64,000 nucleotides of DNA from Podarcis raffonei (Eukaryota; Chordata; Lepidosauria; Squamata; Lacertidae), in contig NC_070603.1 of the NCBI RefSeq assembly GCF_027172205.1, positions 35,846,501 through 35,910,500 on the forward strand. The letters run 5' to 3'. The notes under the pieces were generated by a model. That model was not told the origin of the DNA. It ran no database searches and saw nothing but the letters and a program-made list of their open reading frames with translations. Positions 26,001-32,741 of this stretch are shown here, piece after piece (position 1 is the stretch's first letter; each line of letters starts with the position of its first letter). The translations under genes were made by a program, and so were the position numbers.

Positions 26001-26069
26001 CAAGGCAGCAAGAATAGGATATTAACACTCAAGACCAAATTTATACCACTTGAGTACTTTGATCACTAA
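845..26069 (+). CDS. RUN-PDZ-PTB domain adaptor-like protein, 16 exons, 472 aa
   Basis: Coding exons read from splice sites: 845-881, 4787-4894, 6433-6505, 7508-7664, 8331-8376, 11348-11406, 11637-11672, 13082-13134, 15501-15633, 17448-17644, 18927-18972, 19075-19140, 23077-23136, 23452-23534, 24827-24921, 25900-26069. They join in frame to 1419 nt with all GT-AG borders. Residues ~13-165 look like a RUN domain (motifs CEVLEMILRKGIK, YWHWLEQLP, GRGRYFLRLALN, WYDPMTSILG), a fold that often binds Rap/Rab-type GTPases. Residues ~173-255 look like a PDZ domain (ELGMVL as carboxylate loop, then RIFIVNVLPQSQA and VGDVIDEING). Residues ~300-425 look like a PTB/PID domain (LLYNLRYLGHVNVGK, then FDCLVFES and an acidic final helix). 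The tail is basic (KCKRKR). There is no signal peptide or membrane span, so a cytosolic scaffold is inferred. The ATG at 845 is the first in frame after the 5' GC-rich region. I do not recognise a named orthologue. Confidence 0.85.
1536..1690 (+). repeat. tRNA-derived SINE relic
   Basis: The block with a B-box-like GGTTGAATCCCCAGCATC, then AAAAGACCTCTGCTTGAAACC and GCTGCCAGCCAGTGTTGACAA, and the end AAGGCAGCTTCTTATGTTCC match a widespread reptile tRNA-derived SINE. The 5' tRNA part is degraded. Confidence 0.6.
2357..2565 (+). repeat. tRNA/CORE (MIR-like) SINE
   Basis: A tRNA-like head (GTAATGGTTAGAGCATTAGAC, B box GGGTTCAAATCC) is followed by a core with GACCTTGGGCTA and an end reading AGGTAGGGTGGAATATAAGT. 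This is the common squamate SINE with a MIR-type core; it is a diverged copy. Confidence 0.65.
2955..3830 (+). repeat. LINE ORF2 3' fragment (CR1/L2 group), split by a Tigger-like insertion
   Basis: Translation gives KWQMQFSANKCKVMHSG and, further on, a frame with ELEKVKKRTTK and LPHEEKLQHLGF, typical of the end of a CR1/L2-type reverse transcriptase protein. The LINE reads on across the insertion: GGAGAAAGTAGATA before 3487 joins the block with TCTCATAAGACTAGAACTCA after 3703. Several stops and frame changes show that it is dead. Subfamily is uncertain. Confidence 0.7.
3487..3701 (+). mobile_element. Tigger-like non-autonomous DNA transposon
   Basis: Starts CAGTGGTACCTCGG and ends with the matching inverted repeat, flanked by TA at 3485-3486 and 3702-3703. 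The interior carries repeated TTCTTAACCTGA units. The TIR and TA target site fit TcMar-Tigger. It sits inside the LINE fragment at 2955-3830 and is therefore younger than it. Confidence 0.8.
4340..4685 (+). repeat. Sauria-type tRNA SINE with 14-bp target duplication
   Basis: The tRNA-like head has GGTGGTGCTGTGGGTTAAACC and B box GGTTTGAATCC. The body has CCAACCTAGCAG, GTGCAAGTAGATAAATAGGT and GGCGGGAAGGTAAATGGCGT, and the tail is CCTTTACCTTTACC. Perfect 14-bp direct repeats TATCTTAACAGAAG flank it at 4326-4339 and 4686-4699. This is a full-length copy of the lizard Sauria SINE, 101 bases upstream of exon 2 of the RUN-PDZ-PTB gene. Confidence 0.92.
5645..5893 (+). mobile_element. Tigger-like MITE, second subfamily (CGAACG type)
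   Basis: Begins near CGGTCATACCTCAG and ends TTTGACTGTA, flanked by TA. The interior has paired GAACGT blocks and CCAATTGGCTCTTCCAATTG. The TIR is of Tigger type, but the interior differs from the copies at 3487 and 6601. A related element lies at 49940-50206. Confidence 0.65.
6601..6842 (+). mobile_element. Tigger-like non-autonomous DNA transposon
   Basis: CAGTGGTACCTCAGG to CCTGAGGTACCACTG, with TA at 6599-6600 and 6843-6844. The interior matches the copies at 3487, 21191, 31626 and 45307, including GGGGCCTCCCG and TTCTCATCCTGAAGCAAAG. Confidence 0.88.
6945..7050 (+). repeat. Reptile LINE/SINE 3'-end fragment
   Basis: CATCTGGTTGGCCGCTCTGA, GATGCTGGGCTAGATGGGCT and CTGATCCAGCAGGGTTCTTC form the well-known 3' tail shared by many reptile retroposons. 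A longer copy lies at 60930-61170. Confidence 0.6.
7967..8150 (+). repeat. tRNA-derived SINE relic
   Basis: A head GAGCCGTAACTCAGCGGCAAAG (A-box-like), a degraded B box TCAAGTTCCACC, CTGGAGAGCCAATTGCTAGTCA and an end TTAGACAGCTTCCTGTG show the same SINE family as at 1536-1690. Confidence 0.6.
8424..8520 (+). repeat. Retroelement 3'-end relic (CCAAAAGCTTGTGCTA type)
   Basis: TGATGAAGTGGACTCTTATT, CCAAAAGCTTGTGCTA and TTAGGCCTTAAGGTGCTAGA match a retroelement tail spread through amniote genomes, also seen at 62875-63008. Its class is uncertain from this short piece. Confidence 0.5.
9701..9745 (+). repeat. (TG)n microsatellite
   Basis: Uninterrupted TG dinucleotides for about 45 bases. Confidence 0.98.
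12257..12515 (-). repeat. LINE 3' fragment, minus orientation, clade uncertain
   Basis: CTTTATTGTCACTTGTACAA and CAGCCTAACAGCCCACGGAT followed by AGAAGCTGTTCTTTACCCTG resemble LINE 3' ends known from fish and reptiles (possibly Rex1- or L2-related). No target duplication was found. Confidence 0.4.
12537..12669 (+). mobile_element. hAT-like palindromic element relic
   Basis: Facing arms TTCAACTCCCATTATTCC and GACTGATGGGAGTTGAAG lie between GACCCTCCAAG and TCTGGAGAATC. This is a decayed member of the family at 13702-13838. Confidence 0.5.
13424..13515 (-). repeat. CR1 LINE fragment
   Basis: AATCATAGAATTGTAGAGTT, GGAAGTGACCCAGAGGGTC and TCCAGCCCCCTGCAATGG are a standard CR1 block in birds and reptiles, read here on the minus strand of the element. 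Confidence 0.65.
13640..13930 (+). repeat. tRNA/CORE (MIR-like) SINE interrupted by a hAT element
   Basis: The core TGGGCAAACTTGGGCTAGTC precedes 13694, and its continuation CTACCTCACAGGGTTATTGT with GAAGCTCTTTGGAGG follows 13846. The gap is exactly the hAT-like element at 13702-13838. Confidence 0.65.
13702..13838 (+). mobile_element. hAT-like palindromic MITE
   Basis: Almost the whole 137 bp is an inverted repeat: CAGGCATAGGCAAACTCGG at the left is mirrored at the right, with ACTACAACTCCCATCATCC facing GGATGATGGGAGTTGTAGT. Flanks GCCTAAAC (13694-13701) and ACCTAAAC (13839-13846) match at 7 of 8 bases, the hAT target size. It has no coding capacity. Confidence 0.85.
14330..14470 (-). repeat. 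Possible LINE 3'UTR remnant
   Basis: TCATTTTTATTATTTAGTAA followed by CATACAAAGAAAG looks like the reversed 3' end of an L1-like element, comparable to 18190-18430. No target duplication was found, so this is tentative. Confidence 0.3.
15174..15310 (+). mobile_element. hAT-like palindromic element relic
   Basis: GATGGGGAGCTCTGTGGCCC on the left faces GCCACCAGTTCCCTATCCC on the right, with CAAACTCCCATCAGCC against GATGATGGGAGTTGAAG inside. A diverged copy, 190 bases upstream of the exon at 15501. Confidence 0.6.
16535..16800 (-). repeat. CR1 LINE 3' fragment
   Basis: Reversed, it reads CAGAAAGAACTTCCTGACA, CCTTGGCAAAGTGG and the ATATTTGAAG-type block, which are CR1 3' end signatures. A Tigger-like element follows directly at 16837. 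Confidence 0.6.
16837..17332 (+). mobile_element. Tigger-like non-autonomous element, long variant (496 bp)
   Basis: Starts CAGTGGTACCTTGGTCCTC and ends ACCAAGGTACCACTG, with TA at 16835-16836 and 17333-17334. It contains an ATCA microsatellite at about 17059-17092 and several CTCAAAACGGAAG-type repeats. Confidence 0.85.
17059..17092 (+). repeat. (ATCA)n microsatellite inside the Tigger-like element
   Basis: Seven to eight ATCA units in tandem. Confidence 0.9.
17965..18102 (+). mobile_element. hAT-like MITE with perfect 8-bp target duplication
   Basis: Starts CAGTGCTGTTTTTCTGG and ends TGGAAAAAAACCCCCTG, with the paired interior block GGTGCCGGAA at both ends. Perfect direct repeats CATATTAC lie at 17957-17964 and 18103-18110. 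It has no coding capacity. Confidence 0.85.
18190..18430 (-). repeat. LINE (L1-like) 3' end, 5'-truncated, 18-bp target duplication
   Basis: Direct repeats AAGATTTCAGTGAAAGTT at 18172-18189 and 18431-18448 are identical. Between them a T-rich end (the reversed tail) is followed by a C-rich stretch resembling squamate L1 3'UTRs. Insertion by target-primed reverse transcription is clear; the L1 assignment is likely but not proven. Confidence 0.7.
19440..19655 (-). repeat. tRNA/CORE (MIR-like) SINE, minus
   Basis: Reversed, it carries GGTTCAAATCTC (B box), the GGTGAATTTGGGCC-type core and GGGTTATTGAGAAG. Same family as 2357-2565. A further core fragment lies at 22550-22650. Confidence 0.6.
19661..21190. 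other. Intron sequence, mostly unrecognised
   Basis: Intron of the RUN-PDZ-PTB gene between the exons ending at 19140 and starting at 23077. Around 20190-20360 there are several AAACTACAAAC/GTGGTTTGTT words that may be an old palindromic repeat. I see no exon. Confidence 0.4.
21191..21404 (+). mobile_element. Tigger-like non-autonomous DNA transposon
   Basis: CAGTGGTACCTCGGG to CCCGAGGCACCACTG, flanked by TA. Same subfamily as 6601-6842, with a short internal loss. Confidence 0.85.
21405..23076. other. Intron sequence without recognised exon
   Basis: Apart from a minus-strand SINE core fragment at about 22550-22650 (AACCCTGTGGGTGTAGGTGA), I recognise nothing here. Confidence 0.4.
24922..25899. 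other. Last intron of the RUN-PDZ-PTB gene
   Basis: AT-rich, with no repeat family or exon recognised. It ends in a TTATAG acceptor before 25900. Confidence 0.5.
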
Positions 26070-26882
26070 AAGTAGGCCTAAAAACACCAAGTCTGACAGT
26101 GTTCTGTTTATTTAATAAGTTAGAAGTGGGGAAAACTATTTTCCAAATTAGCAAGCGTTTAATCACTCTAGGTTACATAAGTACAGCAAGCTTCTGCTGT
26201 AATTGGAGTTGCATACCAAGCAAGGAACAGGCTTAACTTGATTTGAGCAGGGATAGTATAAGACAAAATCGTAATACTACTTTCCCCACAACAATGACAA
26301 GACTCCTTGGGTGAATGTAAAACATTTAATTTAAAAATGTTGACACTACAATATATAAAATAGCTATTATAAATGCACATAGTGTATTCTATAGCTGCCA
26401 GGTTTACGTTTTTAGGAAACTGTAAGTTACACTGTGGTTAAGACTTGTAGTTTTACCCTTCTGAAAGTCCACATTCTATCACAGTGATGTATGGTCAGAC
26501 TTAGCAGCCCCAATTGTTAAACACTTGGATCAAGTTATAACCAGTTTTATTGCAAAAAGACCCTGTACACATTTATATCAATTCTAGTACCTTACAATTT
26601 TAGCTACCCAACAAGTCATTAACATACAGAAACATGCATGAAAAGCAAGAAAGATCACCCATCCCTTCTGCATATTAGCAACTTGTCACTGTTGAGCAAC
26701 AAAGCTCACATCACTGAGTTTTTATGTGAACAGTCACTTTTAGCATTCATCCTGAGTGAAAGATGGAATGACTTAAGTACAAATGTAACATATTATAAAC
26801 AATTTCATACAAAAAAAGTCACAAATTGAAACCAAAGTATTTTACAGAATTTACTACAAAACACCATAAAAACTGCCTCCTC
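26070..26882 (-). other. H3-3B 3'UTR and convergent junction with the RUN-PDZ-PTB gene
   Basis: Between the two facing stop codons there are only 813 bases. On the minus strand AATAAA signals lie at 26551-26546 and 26112-26107. Use of the distal one would end the H3-3B transcript about 40-60 bases from, or overlapping, the stop codon of the opposing gene at 26069. No perfect plus-strand AATAAA is seen here; TATAAA near 26353 and 26368 are weaker candidates. The two 3'UTRs therefore probably overlap. Confidence 0.6.
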
Positions 26883-27683
<801 letters not shown>

Positions 27684-28200
27684 TTACTTTTTTTTTACTA
27701 GGAGGAAAAAGCAAACGAGAGGTTAGCAACGGAAGCGCTAGCCCTAACACCCTCCCTTCTGACTCTTTAGTGTTTTCCCTACCACTTCGTGCCAGTTTCC
27801 ACTAACCTCCTCCCTCCCTGCCACTCTTCGGAGGAACCGCAGCGCAAGACTAGTAGCAGATGTCTGGGCGCTGCTCCCTCCGCGGCGGCCAATGGAGGAC
27901 ATTCCCCGGGGAATAGGAACGAGGAGTCACGCTGCCTCCCGCCCACGCGCGGTAGTAGTAGAACCGAAGCCACTTTTCCGCTCCATTCCACCCCCGCCGG
28001 TAGTTACGTTGCCATGACTACGACTATCGGACTATCTCATCCCCCCCACACACACACCGCGGGCGAAGCGAAACAAAGCGGCCTTCACCACCCCTCCCCC
28101 ACCACTCCCGAAACACGGCCCAAAATACGAGAAATACACGTCCACCTTCCCCGCCCCCACCCACCACCCCCCTCTCCGGCCGCCCTAAGCAGAAACTCAC

Positions 28201-28565
28201 CACTTTCAGGAACGGAGCCTTTAAAAACACTTCCGCTCTTACCAGCCGCAAGGTACACGTCCTACTCCTTCCTCAACGAGCCCGCAACTGTCCCCTCCCC
28301 GGCGCGGGGACACTGTATTTATAGAGGGAGGGGGCCGAGAACGTCATGACCTCACAATACAGACACGCAGCGCACGGAGCCATTGGCGTCTACCTCCGTT
28401 GGCGCCGTGACGTTAACTGACACAAAGGCCGTTTCCCCGAATCTCGGCCGTGATTGGATGAAACCTCGACAGCCGATTGGTTGCTAAAGCTGCACTCCGA
28501 TTGGATATCGTGAGCTGAAGCAGACCAATCGGAATTGGAGCCCAGGAGAAGGTTGTGATTGGCCG
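28201..28565 (-). promoter_or_regulatory. H3-3B: H3-3B promoter: TATA box, CRE-like sites and seven CCAAT boxes
   Basis: Read on the minus strand, a TATAAATA box lies at 28323-28316 in a CpG-rich island. The first exon should start about 30 bases downstream and ends at 28201 before a GTGAGT donor. TGACGT-type CRE half sites are at 28341-28346 and 28408-28413. CCAAT pentamers (NF-Y sites) lie at 28382-28386, 28453-28457, 28476-28480, 28500-28504, 28534-28538 and 28558-28562 in the gene's orientation, with one reversed at 28525-28529. Spacing of about 20-35 bases over most of the cluster fits cooperative NF-Y binding. Confidence 0.8.
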
Positions 28566-31500
28566 GCAGAGAACATAGTTTGGATCCTACTTTTTGTTGC
28601 AAAGCTCCACAATGGAAAGTCAATGGGAAAGAAAAGCTGTCCGTTTGGAGTGTCCCAGACTGAATGAGGCGGGTAAACAGGAGGAAATACTGCCACATAA
28701 ATTATCGTAGGAGGGAAAATGGTAAAGCCAGGTAGGAAGGTTGCAGTCGTATTTGAATATATCTGACTGTTTAGCGTCAGACCAAGTGGTACGAATAAAG
28801 GAAACTTCAAACATAAGTCAATAATTATTTTCTAAACAATATTGCACTGAACACGGATTATTTATTAAACAGTATTGCACAGAACACAAACACAGCTTAA
28901 AACGCCCCTTTAAAATACCCGTCACATAATCATAACTCAAATAAACTAAGGTTAGAAATTTTATATTTTTTTCAATTTAACAGTATATAGAAGACAAATA
29001 TTTCTTAATCAAATCTAGTGGGTAAAATACAAATACTTTGGTAGGAAAACTATTACTCTATTTGGTACTCTAGCTGGCTTGCATGATCAAATAAATACCT
29101 GCAATAAGTAACACATACATATTTACAAAACAAAACATTTAAAACATGAAAAGTTCCTAGTTAGCAAATACACATTATGTTAAGTGATTTTAGCTTCTTT
29201 ATAGAAACTCCCTGCAGCTTCTAGGATGAGGGCCTAATACTGCAGTCTGGTGTGAAATGCAATGAGAAGTATAGACTACTGATATGTACAAAACTATTGA
29301 CATATTTTCTTATACATCTTATATATGAAGTGCATCCTAAGTAAAAGCAATATACCTGATTCTATTAAAGCACAGGTATTGCATTCTCTAAATTCATGTA
29401 TTACTGATCACACAATAGCTAATGATTACATTAATTAACCCTACAGTTCTAGTATTTAACAGGATGCAAATTTGACAAGTCTATTATTCTTTCTAATCAT
29501 AGTGTTCTATAAGGTAATAGTACCGAAAAAGACAGACTCTGTTGGTAAGGTTTGAAAATGACTTCAGATCCAGCAAAACCAATTACATAATCTTTACTAG
29601 CTTGGGCATTTCTGTTGAAAGGAAGACACATCTCAAAACTGTTTCACACTCAGTGCTGAAATTACATTATATGTGTAATCAAGATGAAATTGAAGATATA
29701 AACAATGGGACATATACTGCACACCTTATGAAATCTTGCTCCTCCACTGGCTCACAGAAATTTTATTACAGTGATAAAGATTACTAATACGTGTGGCATG
29801 AAGATGCACAACATTTGCATTTCCAAACAGGTGTGACCAAATGCTGTTCATTTTAAGCACTATATTTTGTTACTGAACATCAAACATAGAAAATAGTTGT
29901 ACTTTTGTGTACTTATTTTTATTTAGTTGCAGTGTATGTACTATAATCACTTTCCTGGGAGTAAACACTATTGAGCTTTGTGGGACTTCTCAGTAAACAT
30001 ATATATTACTGTGGTGTTAGAACACCCAAGTTTCACAGAACAGACACCACGGCACTGCCACACCCCTTCCCATTAGAAAAAATGTCTAAGTGCTTATAAA
30101 TTGATTGCACAATCAAATACTAATTATTGTTATATTGAATACCTTTAACTTACCTCCATTTCTTTGCCATGGTATACTTATTTGGTCAGTCCACAATGAG
30201 ACAAACTGGACACATAGGTATGTCCCCCTTAATGATAATAACAATGCAATAAATGATTTATTGGGTTCCTCATAGCATCTGTGTATTAGATCAAATGAAC
30301 TAAATTGAAGTCAGCAGGAGTAGGACTAATGACTGGAGATTTGTGATATTTATTTATTTAACAAAACCACTTGGTTGTTATAAAACCTATACACATAAAG
30401 AGTGAGACATACAAATAAGTTAACTAGCGGAGGTGGGAGACTTTCAACATACTGTATAAGATTAGTAAGTCTGTCTTTCACACCTATCAGTAAGAATATG
30501 TCTAAGAAAATCGTATTGCGATGAAACTATTCTACCAACACCCAGCCATAATCTTATGATTTGCTGCTGATAGCACAAGACTTGGTTCAGAGATCCCAGC
30601 ATCACACAAGGGCAATCTTTCACTCAAATAGCACTATCATTCATCAATGCTGCTTACGTTCAAAGAAGCATAGGCCTTACCAATAACAGAAGCATTATAA
30701 CATGGGGAGAGAGGCAATCAATTCCTTGTATCCCACCAGTCCAGGATATCTTTGGCTTCTAACTCCAGTATAGCTTTGCCCTGTTTAAGAACTGAATCAA
30801 AGCAATTTCCCATTTGCTTTTAAGGGCAAGCACCTTTCTGTCCTAGTTGATTTCCACACTAACATAGTTTACATGGCTTTGTGTAAATGTGTAAGTTCCT
30901 GGAGGGGATTGGGGCTGCTGTGCTGCTTTCCTGGTCGTCCTCCTGCCATACTACCATCAGCTAAGCCATGGTTTGGCTTACTATGTCTGAACCTGGGCTC
31001 ATGGTTTGTCTTGCTCTAGACAAACCGTGGTTCTGGCTTTGGAGGACACTGCTAGGCTAGGCCGAGCCATGGCTTAGCCCGGAGCAATAGGAGGACCAGG
31101 GAAGAATGTAGCACCTGTGATCTCTCTGGGAACTCACATGTTGTGGTGTCAGCCTGTGCTTGCATCACAAATACAATAGGAGATAGGATTAAGCTGTGTC
31201 TTTGGCCATAACCAGTTTCAAACTGGGCAATAACTGAGTATTCCAGTCCTCGTGTTCACTCCTTGACTCCAGATGTTAAAGGATAAGCAAGACGAAAGCC
31301 TACTCTCACCACCATATGTAACACTAACAAGATGCAACATTGTACCTGAAATATTGCCATAAAGAGCCTAAAAGTGTGGGGGGGGGAGGGGAGACTCCAA
31401 CCCTTCTAAAGAAAGTTTAAAAGGCATGTTCAGCCCAAAAGTTTACTTGGAAATTAGTCCAAATGGCTTCATTTCTGAATAAATATTGTAAAAGTCTGGG

Positions 31501-31625
31501 AGCATAAGACTTCAGTCCTATGTAAACTTTAAGCCGTACTAAACAGTGTATGGATCACTTTCAAGCCAACATACAAAGCAGTGTGCTGCATAGAAACCAC
31601 CATAATATACCTAAGAAGGGAGATA
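28566..31625. other. Intergenic spacer between the H3-3B and UNK promoters
   Basis: No coding region is supported. Visible pieces are a possible LINE 3' end near 30345-30440 (ACCACTTGGTTGTTATAAAA), a degenerate copy of the AGTAAACAC/ATTGAGC palindromic repeat near 29945-30000, and a block of CATGGTTTG/CAAACCGTGG words at 30950-31085. Confidence 0.45.
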
Positions 31626-31867
31626 CAGTGGTACCTCGGGTTACATACGCTTCAGGTTACATACGCTTCAGGTTACAGACTCCGCTAACCCAGAAGTATT
31701 ACCTCGGGTTAAGAACTTTGCTTCAGGATGAGAACAGAAATCGTGTAGCGGCGGCGCAGTGGCAGCAGGAGGCCCCATTAGCTAAAGTTGTGCTTCAGGT
31801 TAAGAACAGTTTCAGGTTAAGAACAGACCTCCAGAACGAATTAAGTTCTTAACCCGAGGTACCACTA
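31626..31867 (-). mobile_element. Tigger-like non-autonomous DNA transposon
   Basis: Inverted relative to 6601-6842 and very similar to it. Starts CAGTGGTACCTCGGG and ends CCCGAGGTACCACTA, flanked by TA. Confidence 0.88.
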
Positions 31868-32429
31868 TACTCAGTACTGCATATGATTTGACCCATGCCA
31901 ACTATACAACTGAAAGAGGAATTGTAAAGCACCTTGTCTTCTGAAATGTTCTATGTAAATAAATTTATGTGCAATAAAGTCATTGCATTAACAATGGCTA
32001 TACATATCTAGTTATTACTGTAAAGCTTTAACCATTTTATAGTTAAGTGGCATAGTTTCTGACAAACTATTATATTTACTCAGACACCTCACAACAGCAG
32101 AAATAGCTCATCCTGTTCTAATGATAGCAAAACATTCTATGAGGATTTCGTCTAATCAACTGTTTTAAAGCCCCGATTTTCTTTCACTATAGAAGCTGTC
32201 GTTGTCAACCAGAATTGCATACAGTACTGATTTGCCATCTTAAAACTATATAAACATCCTACAGTTCTTTACCAGAAGAACTAGTGCACAAACTCCTTCA
32301 TCTGCGCTTGCTGACATTTGCTTCCAAGTGAACATCGTTTGGATCGGGCTGTATCCGTTTTACGTGCGGCTAAATTGTTCAAAACGCTTCGAGGCTTGCA
32401 TAGCGCTGCTTCTACTTAGATCCGCTTGA

Positions 32430-32741
32430 TAGCAATCCATGGAGGAACTCATCCGAACTACAACTCCTATGAAACCCCGCGCTGTTGCACAATCCGGGGC
32501 AGCGAGCGCAGGGCACCCCTGGAAGTTGTAGTTTCACTGGCCGGAAGCCCAGTAGAAGAAAAGGGGGACTTTCCGCCATCACCGGGACTACAAGCCCCAG
32601 CATGCTTTGGGTAACCCGGGGCGGTAATGGCGGCGGCAGCGCCTGCGCATTGCGGTCTCCGTGCGGACCGCGCAGAGTGAATAATAAAGCTCTCCTCCTC
32701 GGTGGTAGCGGGCGGCGGCGGAGGGAGTGGAAGGCAGGAGC
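32430..32741 (+). promoter_or_regulatory. UNK: UNK CpG-island promoter with ZNF143-, ETS-, YY1- and NRF1-like motifs
   Basis: The CpG-rich block runs from about 32430 to 33240. A near-consensus ZNF143/Staf motif (ACTACAAGCCCCAGCATGC) is at 32587-32605. Weaker copies of its ACTACAACT half are at 32457-32475 (plus) and 32532-32513 (minus). An ETS-like CCGGAAG is at 32541-32547, a YY1-like ATGGCGGC at 32627-32634 and an NRF1-like TGCGCATTGC near 32644-32653. No TATA box is visible, as usual for a CpG-island housekeeping promoter. Confidence 0.65.
32627..32680 (+). other. Possible 17-codon upstream ORF in the UNK leader
   Basis: An ATG in the context GGTAATGG opens a 17-codon frame (MAAAAPAHCGLRADRAE) that stops at 32678-32680, 61 bases before the UNK start. 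It counts only if transcription begins upstream of 32627, which the sequence does not settle. Confidence 0.3.

Noticed and set aside
27789-28349. 186-codon plus-strand ORF, Pro/Thr rich
   Set aside because: It lies antisense over the H3-3B first intron and CpG promoter. Stops are rare there because of base composition, and it shows no domain or splice logic.
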